Positions 51,084 to 59,298 of a stretch of 64,000 nt of DNA are shown one piece after another. The stretch's first letter is position 1, and each line of letters begins with the position of its first letter. Source of the stretch: Collinsella sp. TF08-11AT (GTDB lineage Bacteria; Actinomycetota; Coriobacteriia; Coriobacteriales; Coriobacteriaceae); the NCBI RefSeq assembly GCF_003437035.1, contig NZ_QSRL01000010.1, positions 20,992 through 84,991 on the forward strand, read 5' to 3'. The notes under the pieces are model-generated. The model was not told the DNA's origin. It worked only from the letters and a program-made list of their open reading frames with translations, and ran no database searches. The position numbers and the translations under genes were made by a program.

Positions 51084-51608
51084 ATGTCGGACGATCTTCA
51101 TCAAACCGCGTCGGGCAAGCGCCGCGACGTTATTAGCTGGGACGAGTTCTTTATGAGCGTGGCCATCGCCGCGCAGCGCCGCAGCAAGGACCCCAACACG
51201 CAGGTGGGAGCGTGCATCGCCAGCACCAACCACCGCATCCTTTCGGTGGGTTACAACGGCACGCCCTCGGCGCTCAACGACGACTTTTTCCCGTGGGGTA
51301 CGAGCGATGACCCGCTGCAGGACAAGCACAACTACGTGGTCCATGCCGAGGCCAACGCCGTGCTCAACTACCGTGGCTCGCTCAAGGACCTCGAGGGTTC
51401 CACGGTTTACGTCACGCTGTTCCCGTGCCATGACTGCGCCAAGATCCTGGCGCAGGTGGGCGTGGGCGAGGTCGTCTACCTGGACAATAAGTATGCCGAC
51501 ACCGATGACGGCCGTATCAGCCGCCGCATTCTCGACTCCTGCGGCATCAGCTACCGCCAGGTCATCGTCGATGTCCAGATTGGTACCGGGGGACAGGCTC
51601 GGCAGTAG
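51084..51608 (+). CDS. dCMP deaminase-like protein (ComEB family)
   Basis: 174-residue zinc enzyme that deaminates dCMP to dUMP for thymidylate synthesis. Zinc and catalytic residues are in VVHAEANAVLNYRG (His, Glu) and LFPCHDCAKIL (two Cys). ISWDEFFMSVAIAAQRRSKDPNTQVGA at the N-terminus is typical (seen as WDEFFMSVAIAAQRRSKDP). I start at 51084, eight bases after GGAGG. An ATG at 51048 is part of a TACAATGG stretch that looks like a promoter -10 box, not a start. Confidence 0.93.
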   Translation: MSDDLHQTASGKRRDVISWDEFFMSVAIAAQRRSKDPNTQVGACIASTNHRILSVGYNGTPSALNDDFFPWGTSDDPLQDKHNYVVHAEANAVLNYRGSLKDLEGSTVYVTLFPCHDCAKILAQVGVGEVVYLDNKYADTDDGRISRRILDSCGISYRQVIVDVQIGTGGQARQ

Positions 51609-51778
51609 CGCGTGCCAACGCCAGCTGGCGGCAAAACAGCCAAAAGAGCCCCGTCCCAAATTGACTGCTCGTGAAAGTCGTGTCCGCACGCATGGCTGGC
51701 GCCTAAGCGGGTACATGGCTGTAGTAACATAGCCCCTGTCCGCGGGCGTGCCCGCGTTATTGTGAGAAAGGAGCCCCT

Positions 51779-52057
51779 GTGGCTGTTAACGAAGAGCTGC
51801 TTAAGAAGGTTCTTGAAGAGATTCGCCCCAACCTGCAGGCCGATGGCGGCGATATGGAGTATGTGGGCGTCGACGACGAGGGTGTTGTCAAGCTGGAGCT
51901 GCAGGGCGCCTGCGCCGGCTGCCCCATGAGCTCGCTAACCCTTTCCATGGGTATCGAGCGCATCCTGAAGGAGCATGTGCCCGGCGTTACCCGCGTTGAG
52001 CAGGTCAATGCTTCCGGCGAGGCCGAGGACCTGTACGACGAGTACGCGCCGTTCTAA
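51779..52057 (+). CDS. NifU-like C-terminal domain protein
   Basis: 92-residue Nfu-type iron-sulfur carrier. RPNLQADGGDMEYVGVDD near the N-terminus and the cluster-binding CAGCPMSSLTL (Cys pair) are the family signatures. It would hold a [4Fe-4S] or [2Fe-2S] cluster between two monomers and pass it to target enzymes. GTG start after AAAGGAG. A client such as the activase or radical SAM protein in this window is possible but not shown. A degenerate hairpin follows (52100-52145) and may terminate it. Confidence 0.93.
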   Translation: MAVNEELLKKVLEEIRPNLQADGGDMEYVGVDDEGVVKLELQGACAGCPMSSLTLSMGIERILKEHVPGVTRVEQVNASGEAEDLYDEYAPF

Positions 52058-52165
52058 GACGCGAAAGCTGCGGACGGTACGCTCCGCATAGACGTTACGT
52101 CCAAATGTGCGGCTGCGAGCGTAAGGCCCGCGGCCGCATTTGTATGTAGGGAGCAGGGGATCGAT

Positions 52166-52987
52166 ATGCTCAACGACCTCTACCATATGCTTGATCCCGT
52201 CGCGATCTCGGCGGGCCCCATCACTATCTACTGGTACGGCCTGGCCTACGTGGTCGGCGCCCTGCTCACGGCGGTCGTTATGTACCGCACGCAGCGTCGT
52301 TGGGGCTTTAGCATTACGATCGATGACCTGACGAGCGTCGTGGTCGGCGCGGTCTTTGGCCTCATCATCGGCGCGCGCCTGTTTTACGTCGTCTTTTACG
52401 GCGATGGCTACTATTGGACCCACCCGCTCGAGATCTTTGCCACCAACGAGGGCGGCATGAGCTTCCACGGCGGCCTGGTGGGCGGCATCTTGGGCGGTAT
52501 CATCGTGTGCCGCATGTATAAGCTTGACGCCTGGACCATCGCCGACCTTGCCGTGATCGGCGCGCCGCTGGCCTTGTGTCTGGGCCGTTGTGCCAACTTT
52601 GTCAACGGTGAGCTGTGGGGCAAGCCGACCGATCTGCCCTGGGGTGTGGTCTTTGGCGGGACTGCGGGCGATATGCCGCGTCACCCCTCCCAACTCTACG
52701 AGGCATTTCTTGAGGGCATTGTGCTCTTCTGCATCCTGCAGGTGCTCAGCCGCAAAAAGCCGCTGCTGCCCCAGGGCACGTTTATGGGCGTGTTTGTGAT
52801 GGGTTACGGCATCGTCCGCTTCCTCGTCGAGTTCGTGCGCGTGCCCGATGCCCAGCTGGGTTATCTGCTTGGTGGCGTCATCACCATGGGTCAGCTGCTG
52901 AGCCTGCCGCTCGTAATCGCGGGCCTGGCGCTCATCATCTTTGCTCGTCGCCGCAACCAGCCCCAGCGCGTCTACCTGGACGCCTAA
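52166..52987 (+). CDS. lgt: prolipoprotein diacylglyceryl transferase (Lgt)
   Basis: Transfers diacylglycerol from phosphatidylglycerol to the lipobox cysteine of prolipoproteins, such as the binding protein in this window. 273 residues with seven helices. Signature motifs are GGMSFHGGLVGG near residue 90 and LGRCANFVNGELWGKPT near 140, with catalytic Arg, Asn and Glu in place, and MPRHPSQLYEAFLEG. The stop codon is inside a hairpin element. Confidence 0.96.
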   Translation: MLNDLYHMLDPVAISAGPITIYWYGLAYVVGALLTAVVMYRTQRRWGFSITIDDLTSVVVGAVFGLIIGARLFYVVFYGDGYYWTHPLEIFATNEGGMSFHGGLVGGILGGIIVCRMYKLDAWTIADLAVIGAPLALCLGRCANFVNGELWGKPTDLPWGVVFGGTAGDMPRHPSQLYEAFLEGIVLFCILQVLSRKKPLLPQGTFMGVFVMGYGIVRFLVEFVRVPDAQLGYLLGGVITMGQLLSLPLVIAGLALIIFARRRNQPQRVYLDA

Positions 52988-53022
52988 CCACCACAAAGGG
53001 GACAGGCACCTTTGTGGTGGTT
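52986..53022 (+). repeat. GGGGACAGG hairpin element, ACCACCAC stem
   Basis: AACCACCACAAAGG and CCTTTGTGGTGGTT form a perfect 14-base stem around GGACAGGCA. It starts inside the lgt TAA stop. The core GGGGACAGGCACC is on the coding strand. Confidence 0.9.
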
Positions 53023-53057
53023 CGCTGGGCAACGATGACAGAACCGTAACGTTTCCC

Positions 53058-53100
53058 CAGATAAAACCTGCCAAAATAAACCTGTCCCTTTTTGGCAGGT
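53058..53100 (-). repeat. GGGACAGG hairpin element, copy 5 (inverted)
   Basis: Same sequence as the 11605 copy but on the minus strand, with its stem foot ending 22 bases before the next gene start and the CAGATAAA tail away from it. Confidence 0.9.
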
Positions 53101-53122
53101 TTCTAGAAAGGCTTTTTGGACT

Positions 53123-55306
53123 GTGAAGGATTCCGACCTCTCCACAACGGCTGCGCGCGACGCCGCCCGCATCGTCTGGTTTAAGCGCTACCCCGCCAAG
53201 CAGACGCTCATCGCATTTTTGCTCGCGCTGTTGGCGACCACGGCGTTTTCCATCGATCCCGCCCCGGTGTCGAGCAGCGCAGTCTTGGCGATTGACCCCA
53301 AAGCCTCGGGCATGCTGTACGTGTGCTACGAGGTACTCCTCTCGTTTGCCGGCCATACCGACGCGGTCATGCTGCTTGCGCTTGCCTGCCTGCTCACCTT
53401 GCCGTTTCGCTACGTGTTCTTTGGCCGTGGCGACACCTGGCGTCCATCGATCATTCTGCCGTCGCTGTTCTTCGCCATCTGCATGGTGTTCGGTCGCAGC
53501 TACGATCTCACCGACTCGGCCGAGATTGTCCTTGGCGACAAAGCTCGCATCATCTGCGCCTGGATTGGCGGCGCGGGCTGGATGCTCCTGGCGATCGTTG
53601 CCTTCTACCTTGCCTTTGAGTGTCTAGATTGGCTGAGCTCTCGGCGCATTCCGTTTTCGGAGGCGCACTTTGGCCGCGTATGGCGTGTGGCTCACGCCGT
53701 GCTCTCGGTCCATCCCTTTGCCGGGCCCTTCCTGGTGCTTATGGTCGCCTGGGCGCCCACGCTCATCGCTTCGCTGCCCGGCCTTTTTATGGGGGACACC
53801 GGCGCGCAGATTCGCCAGTGGTTCAACTATCCCAACGGCACGAGCGATTACCTGCGCCTACTCAACCCCAACGTGCTGCTCAACGGACATCACCCCGTGG
53901 TGCACACGGCCATTATCGGCTCGTGCGTTCAGCTGGGGCTTTCGCTGTTCAACAGCGCTAACGCGGGCCTCATCATCTATACCTGCGCTCAATTTGTCAT
54001 CACGGCTGCCTGCATGGCCTATTCCATTTCGTCGCTGCGCAAACTGGGCGTGAGCCTGCCGGTCCGCGGTGCGATCTTGCTGTTCTTTGCGTTTATGCCC
54101 ATGTTCTCCAACTACGCGGCCCTGCTCACCAAAGACGTGCTCTTTGCCGACGCGTTCTTGGTGCTGCTGGTACAGACCGTCAAGCTCGTGGCATGTGGCT
54201 TGCCCCGTCGTGATGCCAATGTCGAGCGAGCGGGCGAGAAAGCCCCCGTGCTCTTTGCGCGCCACGACTGGCTGCTGCTCGCTCTGGGCGCCATGGGTTC
54301 CACGTTCCTGCGCAACGGCGGCCTGGTGTTTCCCCTGGCGGCATGCGTAATCGCGGCGGCGTTTTGCGTATGGGACGTGCATGTGGCTCGTCGTGCAGCC
54401 AAGCAGGCTGGCGCTGCGCCTTCGGGCGCCATCTCGCGTTTCCGCTGGGTGGGAGTTCTTGCGGTGCTTGCACTCTGTCTTGCCTCTAATATGTACTTCA
54501 CCAAGGTGTTTATGCCGGCGCACGACATTACGCCCGGCTCCAAGCGCGAAATCCTCTCGATTCCGTTTCAGCAGACCGCTCGTTTCGTCCAAAAGCACGA
54601 CGGCCTCAACTCGGGCGTCAACCCCACGGTTAAGGAGGACGGCACCATCGTGGAGGCTCCTTGCGACGGCTTGGTGACCGACGAAGAGCGTGCCGTGATC
54701 GACCGTGTGCTCAAGTACGAGAATCTGGGCCGCCGCTACAACCCCGACAAGTCGGATGCCGTCAAAAATTGCTTTAACGAATACGCCTCGCAGGAGGACA
54801 TCGATGCCTATTTTGAGGTATGGGCTCAGATGTTTAAGAAGGATCCCGAGTGCTATATTTCGGCGCTTATCAATAACTACTATGGTTATTTTTATCCGAG
54901 CGCGCGCGATGCCTGGGTCTACAGCACGGCGCGCAGTGCCGAGATTATGGCGCGCCCCGATAATCTCAAGTACTTCGACTTCCATCCGGTCGATAGCAAG
55001 GTTGTGCGCTGGTGCGACCACCTGATCAACCTGTATCGCGTGGCAGTACAACGCATCCCGTTTATCTCGCTCACCATGAGCTCGGCCACCTATGTGTGGA
55101 TCATGATCGCCGTGGTGGTCTACCTGCTGCGTCGTCATTCATGGCGTGCGCTGACAATCTGGGTGCCGCTGTTGGGCGTGCTCGCTGTGTGCCTGATTGG
55201 CCCGTGCAACGGATCGACCTACATGCGCTACCTGTACCCGGTCATTGCCTGCATGCCCTTCGCCATCGGCGCCACCGTTACCCGCAGCGACTTCCTCTGG
55301 TCCTAA
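53123..55306 (+). CDS. large multi-pass membrane protein (DUF6020-like)
   Basis: 727 residues, GTG start. About 11-13 predicted helices, beginning LIAFLLALLATTAFSI near residue 30. A conserved-looking extracytoplasmic loop follows with LPGLFMGDTGAQIRQWFNYP and LNGHHPVVHTAIIG; acidic residues after a helix and HH in a loop recall GT-C glycosyltransferases such as PMT or ArnT. A ~170-residue soluble loop (about 475-640) with FNEYASQEDIDAYFEVW lies before the final helices. A role in cell-wall glycan or lipid-linked sugar transfer is only an inference. I recall it as DUF6020, common in Coriobacteriia. Confidence 0.8.
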   Translation: MKDSDLSTTAARDAARIVWFKRYPAKQTLIAFLLALLATTAFSIDPAPVSSSAVLAIDPKASGMLYVCYEVLLSFAGHTDAVMLLALACLLTLPFRYVFFGRGDTWRPSIILPSLFFAICMVFGRSYDLTDSAEIVLGDKARIICAWIGGAGWMLLAIVAFYLAFECLDWLSSRRIPFSEAHFGRVWRVAHAVLSVHPFAGPFLVLMVAWAPTLIASLPGLFMGDTGAQIRQWFNYPNGTSDYLRLLNPNVLLNGHHPVVHTAIIGSCVQLGLSLFNSANAGLIIYTCAQFVITAACMAYSISSLRKLGVSLPVRGAILLFFAFMPMFSNYAALLTKDVLFADAFLVLLVQTVKLVACGLPRRDANVERAGEKAPVLFARHDWLLLALGAMGSTFLRNGGLVFPLAACVIAAAFCVWDVHVARRAAKQAGAAPSGAISRFRWVGVLAVLALCLASNMYFTKVFMPAHDITPGSKREILSIPFQQTARFVQKHDGLNSGVNPTVKEDGTIVEAPCDGLVTDEERAVIDRVLKYENLGRRYNPDKSDAVKNCFNEYASQEDIDAYFEVWAQMFKKDPECYISALINNYYGYFYPSARDAWVYSTARSAEIMARPDNLKYFDFHPVDSKVVRWCDHLINLYRVAVQRIPFISLTMSSATYVWIMIAVVVYLLRRHSWRALTIWVPLLGVLAVCLIGPCNGSTYMRYLYPVIACMPFAIGATVTRSDFLWS

Positions 55307-55307
55307 C

Positions 55308-55340
55308 TTGGTGCATTGGGGTCAGGTTACTTTGCACCAA
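55308..55340 (+). repeat. GGGGTCAGG-core hairpin element, TTGGTGCA stem
   Basis: TTGGTGCA/TGCACCAA stem around TTGGGGTCAGGTTACTT, starting two bases after the stop of the membrane protein gene. Variant of the GGGAC-core class. Confidence 0.72.
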
Positions 55341-55472
55341 AGGGTGGCATCATCACGACGCCTTCATTTTTTTGTTTATCTCACAGGCCAGTAGGTATAT
55401 CATTTATAGCGTTTGTTTATATTGCCCGAGCATCTGCGCTGGGCTTTAGGTCGAAACCGATAGGAGACACGT

Positions 55473-56279
55473 ATGTCCGGACACTCTAAGTGGGCCACAA
55501 CCAAGCATCGTAAGGGCGCGCAGGACGCCAAGCGTTCCGCCCTCTTCTCCAAGCTCAGCCGCAACATCACTGTTGCTGCCCGTCTCGGCGGTGACCCGCT
55601 GCCCGAGAACAACGCCAGCCTCGCCGCTGCCGTTGCCAAGGCCAAGGCTCAGTCCATGCCTAAGGACAAGATCAAGTCCGCTATCGACAAGGCTTTTGGT
55701 TCGGGTGCTGACGCCGCCGTCTACGAGAACATCGTGTACGAGGGCTACGGTCCCGCCGGTGTCGCCGTCTACGTCGACTGCCTGACCGACAACCGCAACC
55801 GTACCGCCGCTGATGTCCGTTCCGCCTTCTCCCACGCTGGTGGCAACCTGGGCACCTCCGGCTCCGTCGCCTTTCAGTTTGAGCGCAAGGGCCAGATCGT
55901 CGTCGCCAAGGAGATCCTGGATGAGAACGCCAAGAAGGAGACCATGATCGCCAACGGTGCTGCCGGTGACGAGGATGAGTTCATGATGGCTATCGCCGAG
56001 GCCGGTGGCGAGGACTACGAGGATGCCGGCGAGGAGTGGATCGTCTGGACTGCTGCCAACGAGGTCATGGCTGTCTCCAAGGCGCTCGAGGAGCAGGGTG
56101 TCCAGGTCAAGGGCTCCGAGACCACCATGGTCCCGACCACCCCGACCGAGGTTTCCGGCGCCGACGCCAAGAAGGTCCAGCGCCTCATCGACCGTCTTGA
56201 GGAGCTCGACGACGTCCAGGACGTCTACAGCACCATGGACATGACCGACGAGGTCATCGCTGCCCTCGAGGAGGAGTAG
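55473..56279 (+). CDS. YebC/PmpR-family protein
   Basis: 268 residues with the three-domain YebC fold: MSGHSKWATTKHRKGAQDAKR at the start (one short N-terminal helix set, seen as HSKWATTKHRKGAQDAKR), GYGPAGVAVYVDCLTDNRNR near residue 90, and the acidic C-terminus. Bacterial YebC proteins were long treated as transcription factors and have more recently been linked to translation of proline stretches; I do not choose between them. The last ~60 residues are longer than E. coli YebC by about 20. High expression is suggested by codon use (C-ending codons). Confidence 0.95.
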   Translation: MSGHSKWATTKHRKGAQDAKRSALFSKLSRNITVAARLGGDPLPENNASLAAAVAKAKAQSMPKDKIKSAIDKAFGSGADAAVYENIVYEGYGPAGVAVYVDCLTDNRNRTAADVRSAFSHAGGNLGTSGSVAFQFERKGQIVVAKEILDENAKKETMIANGAAGDEDEFMMAIAEAGGEDYEDAGEEWIVWTAANEVMAVSKALEEQGVQVKGSETTMVPTTPTEVSGADAKKVQRLIDRLEELDDVQDVYSTMDMTDEVIAALEEE

Positions 56280-56445
56280 CGCCAGCACGGATTGAGCCGT
56301 GCATATCTGGGCATAATGAAGCGAGCATGCAAGACTCGTGGAATAGATGAGCCGGATCCGCGTGCGTAGAGCACCGGACCCAGCTCTTTTATAATGATGC
56401 GAACCGTTTTGCATTTCGAGAGCCGAGATTTGAAGGGAGCGCCGC

Positions 56446-56991
56446 GTGCGCGTACTCAAACGAGCCCTAGCGATCGTGTATCTTGCCGCCACCATCGTGG
56501 CGCTGGGTACGCTTGTCTGCCAGTTTTGGGGGCCGTATACGTATCGCTTTATGCTGCTGATGCGCGACCCCATGCCGCGCATCGTCGTGACGGCGTGCGC
56601 CGGCGTCGTGGCGATCGGCGTACTGCTGAGCTTTTTCCGCCTGATGTTCGCCCGTCGCGAGCCGTCCTGCGTGCATCCGGCGGGGGAGCGCAATATCGAG
56701 GTTACCCTTGCGGCGCTTTCTTCGTGCGCCAGGGTTGCTGCCGGGCGCGACGACCGCGTGATGGTCGAGCATGTCGAGGCTCGCGTCCAAGGCCCCGACG
56801 ATTCGCACGTCCGTTTTAAGGTCGAGGCTATCGCGCTTGACGATAAGGACGTGGCATCTCTGGCTACCGCGATGCAGAAGCGCATCGAAGAAGCCTGCGA
56901 TACCATGCTCGGCGCGCCGGGTACGACCGCGCGCGTCCGTTTTTTGCCGTCCAAGACTACCGTCCAGACCGTGGAGGTTTCCGGTGAGTGA
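56446..56991 (+). CDS. amaP: AmaP-like alkaline shock membrane anchor
   Basis: 181 residues, GTG start after GAAGGGAG. Two N-terminal helices (VLKRALAIVYLAATIVALG and IVVTACAGVVAIGVLLSFF) are followed by a cytoplasmic alpha/beta domain, the AmaP layout. In staphylococci AmaP anchors Asp23 to the membrane. The next two genes are a DUF2273 and an Asp23 protein, which confirms the assignment. Overlaps the next gene by eight bases. Confidence 0.88.
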   Translation: MRVLKRALAIVYLAATIVALGTLVCQFWGPYTYRFMLLMRDPMPRIVVTACAGVVAIGVLLSFFRLMFARREPSCVHPAGERNIEVTLAALSSCARVAAGRDDRVMVEHVEARVQGPDDSHVRFKVEAIALDDKDVASLATAMQKRIEEACDTMLGAPGTTARVRFLPSKTTVQTVEVSGE

Positions 56992-57361
56992 TACCAATCA
57001 AGATAAGACCGCTCGTACGCCGCGCCTGACGATTGACCAGAGCGCCACGTCGGCGAGCGAACCTGTTGATTCCAAAGCAGAGGCAACCGAGTTACAAGAC
57101 GCGGCAGCCGCGGATTTTGACGAGGCTATGGGTCTCATCAAGGGTACGGGCGCTGCCGTCTGGAGCTATGCTGTGCGTCATCCCAACACCACGCTCGGCG
57201 CCGTCGCCGGCTTTATCCTCGCCGTGTTGGTGCTCACGTTGGGCCTGTGGGACACGCTCGTCATTGCATTCTTCGTGCTGATCGGCGCTGTGATCGGCCA
57301 AATTCGCGACGGCGAGAACGGGATCGTCAACTTCTTCGGCCGTCTGTTTAGCGGCCGCTAA
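56984..57361 (+). CDS. DUF2273-like small membrane protein
   Basis: 125 residues, GTG start after GGAGG. A polar, Ala/Glu-rich N-terminal half leads to one pair of helices with VWSYAVRHPNTTLGAVAGFI and ALVLTLGLWDTLVIAFFVLIGAVIG-type composition (seen as LWDTLVIAFFVLIGAVIGQI), ending DGENGIVNFFGRLFSGR. This is the usual middle member of AmaP-DUF2273-Asp23 operons. Its exact role is unknown. Confidence 0.85.
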   Translation: MSDTNQDKTARTPRLTIDQSATSASEPVDSKAEATELQDAAAADFDEAMGLIKGTGAAVWSYAVRHPNTTLGAVAGFILAVLVLTLGLWDTLVIAFFVLIGAVIGQIRDGENGIVNFFGRLFSGR

Positions 57362-57405
57362 TATGTATTCGACTGTCGCATCCGCGGCAGGCATAAGGAG
57401 GAACC

Positions 57406-57918
57406 ATGGCTTTTAATACGAAGGTCGATGTAGCCGATACCGAGCTCGAGGAGAACGAGGCGGTCGTCGCCGAAGCTGAGGATGTGACGCTCGAGGATGA
57501 GGCTCTCGTCGAGGCCGAGTCCGATACGGATGAGGACGACGAGGAAGCGGATGAGTCCGAGGACTCGCTGACCTACAACGGCGTGATCGAGAAGATCGTT
57601 GCCATGGCCACCCGCGAGGTTCCGCACGTTCTGGGCATGAAGGGTAACCTCATGCACTTTGTGCAGGAGCAGTTTGGTGCCGAGAATCTGACCAAGGGCG
57701 TGACGGTCGAGGTCACCGACGATAATCGCGTGGTCGTCAACATCTCCGTCATCATCGAGTACGGCGCCTATGCGCCCGCGATCTTCGACGATGTTAAGGC
57801 ACGTGTCACCGAGCGCCTTGCCGCGATGACTGGCCTTGAGGTGGCGGGCGTCAACCTGCGCATCGAGGATGTCATCACCCCCGAGGAGTACGAGCACCGC
57901 ACCAGCCAGCACGAATAA
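57406..57918 (+). CDS. Asp23/Gls24-family envelope stress protein
   Basis: 170 residues. A very acidic N-terminal tail (~50 residues of Glu/Asp) precedes the Asp23 domain: SLTYNGVIEKIVAMATREVP at about 52, GVTVEVTDDNRVVVNISVII near 100 and a VAGVNLRIEDVI ending. Proteins of this family form a membrane-associated filament layer under the cell membrane when bound to AmaP. The acidic tail is longer than usual. The gene ends directly on a hairpin element and is followed by a strong terminator. Confidence 0.93.
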   Translation: MAFNTKVDVADTELEENEAVVAEAEDVTLEDEALVEAESDTDEDDEEADESEDSLTYNGVIEKIVAMATREVPHVLGMKGNLMHFVQEQFGAENLTKGVTVEVTDDNRVVVNISVIIEYGAYAPAIFDDVKARVTERLAAMTGLEVAGVNLRIEDVITPEEYEHRTSQHE

Positions 57919-57960
57919 CCTTCCAAAAAGGGACAGGTTTGTTTTGGCAGGTTTTATCTG
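57918..57960 (+). repeat. GGGACAGG hairpin element, copy 6
   Basis: ACCTTCCAAAA stem, core AGGGACAGGTTTG, TTTTGGCAGGT stem, TTATCTG tail; begins on the last base of the Asp23 gene's TAA stop. Confidence 0.88.
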
Positions 57961-57971
57961 CGTAAACGTCA

Positions 57972-58009
57972 AACGGCCGGTCGCGCATGCACATGCGCGG
58001 CCGGCCGTT
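57972..58009 (+). terminator. terminator of the AmaP operon
   Basis: AACGGCCGGTCGCGCATG pairs with CATGCGCGGCCGGCCGTT (one mismatch) and is followed by CTTTG. A very stable stem with a short T-run. Confidence 0.8.
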
Positions 58010-58125
58010 CTTTGTATGCCCCCGATGCGGGCATACCGCTCGTCTAACTAAGGGTTGCAATCTTCGCGTTCCGCGTTACCCTAATGGGCGCATTGTTTCC
58101 AAATTGTTAACGAGGGGTTGCCGTA

Positions 58126-59148
58126 ATGGCCGACGAACACGAGACCGAAAGCAAGGCATGGGCGATTGAGGCCGCTGCGGCAGAGGCGGCGTCGCGTGCC
58201 GCCGAGGAGGTACATCGTCCTCCGGTGGTGCCGATGGAGCGCGTTGTCGATCGCGATGTTATTGAGCAAGGCGAGCGCGCCGGCCGCAAGCGCAGCCAGG
58301 AGCCAGGCTTTCCGCGCTTTTTTGCCGAGCTCAATTTGGGCCTGATCCTCACGGCGTTCGCCATCGTGGCCTTTAAAACCCCCAATCACTTTGCCTTCGG
58401 CGGCACCTCGGGCGTGTCGGTCATTCTTTCTACGCTGTTCCCGACTCTGCCCGTCGGCGTCTTTATGTGGATTATCAACGCGATCCTGGTCATCCTGGGT
58501 TTTATCTTTTTGGAGCGCAAGGCAATCCTTTGGAGTGTCTTTGCCTCGTTTGCGCTTTCGGCCTACGTCTCGCTGTTTGAGCTCTTCATTCCGACGGATG
58601 TTTCGATGACGGGCGATATGTGGCTCGACCTGTGTTTTGCCGTCATCTTGCCGGCGCTGGGCAGTGCCATTGTCTTTGACATTGGCGCCTCGACGGGCGG
58701 CACGGACATTCTTGCCATGATCCTCAAGCGTCGCACGACGCTTGAGATCGGCCGTGCCCTGTTGCTGGTCGATATCGGCATCGTAACCATCGCGGCTTTC
58801 CTGTATGGCCCGCGCGTTGGCCTGTACTGCGTGCTTGGCCTGTTTGCCAAGACGCTCGTGGTCGATAAGGCTATCGAGAGCATTCACCTGCGCAAAGTCT
58901 GCACGGTCATTTGTTCCGAGCCCCTTAAGGTCGAGGAGTTTATCGTCAAGCATCTCAACCGTACGGCGACTATCAGCCGCGGCTACGGTGCTTTCTCGGG
59001 CAAGTGCGTGACGGTGATCATGAGCGTGCTGAGTCGTCGCGAGGCCGTGCAGCTGCGTCGCTACGCGCGCGAGATCGATCCGGGTGCCTTTATCACGATC
59101 GTCGACAGCTCCGAGATCGTCGGCAAGGGTTTCCGCGGAACGAACTAA
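58126..59148 (+). CDS. YitT-family membrane protein
   Basis: 340 residues. An acidic/basic N-terminal tail of about 60 residues precedes six helices of the YitT (DUF161) family: LNLGLILTAFAIVAFKTPNHF, GGTSGVSVILSTLFP, and GASTGGTDILAMIL are the clearest motifs. A C-terminal DUF2179 domain (from about 260) is a small cytoplasmic alpha/beta fold ending FITIVDSSEIVGKGF. Substrate unknown. It is preceded by a 116-base leader with no strong promoter. Confidence 0.9.
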   Translation: MADEHETESKAWAIEAAAAEAASRAAEEVHRPPVVPMERVVDRDVIEQGERAGRKRSQEPGFPRFFAELNLGLILTAFAIVAFKTPNHFAFGGTSGVSVILSTLFPTLPVGVFMWIINAILVILGFIFLERKAILWSVFASFALSAYVSLFELFIPTDVSMTGDMWLDLCFAVILPALGSAIVFDIGASTGGTDILAMILKRRTTLEIGRALLLVDIGIVTIAAFLYGPRVGLYCVLGLFAKTLVVDKAIESIHLRKVCTVICSEPLKVEEFIVKHLNRTATISRGYGAFSGKCVTVIMSVLSRREAVQLRRYAREIDPGAFITIVDSSEIVGKGFRGTN

Positions 59149-59298
59149 CGCGGTCGAGCTTATCAAACAATCGAATAGCGCCCTGCGCATTGCAAATGCG
59201 TCATGTTGGAGCATTTGTCCCCACATTGGGTGATAATGATGCTAAAGACATCGTTTGCGATCCAGATGATTCGCTCATGATACGAAGGGATGATTTCG

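Noticed and set aside
57960..58125. tRNA or small RNA between Asp23 and YitT genes
   Set aside because: The structure present is a terminator; no cloverleaf or conserved RNA motif.
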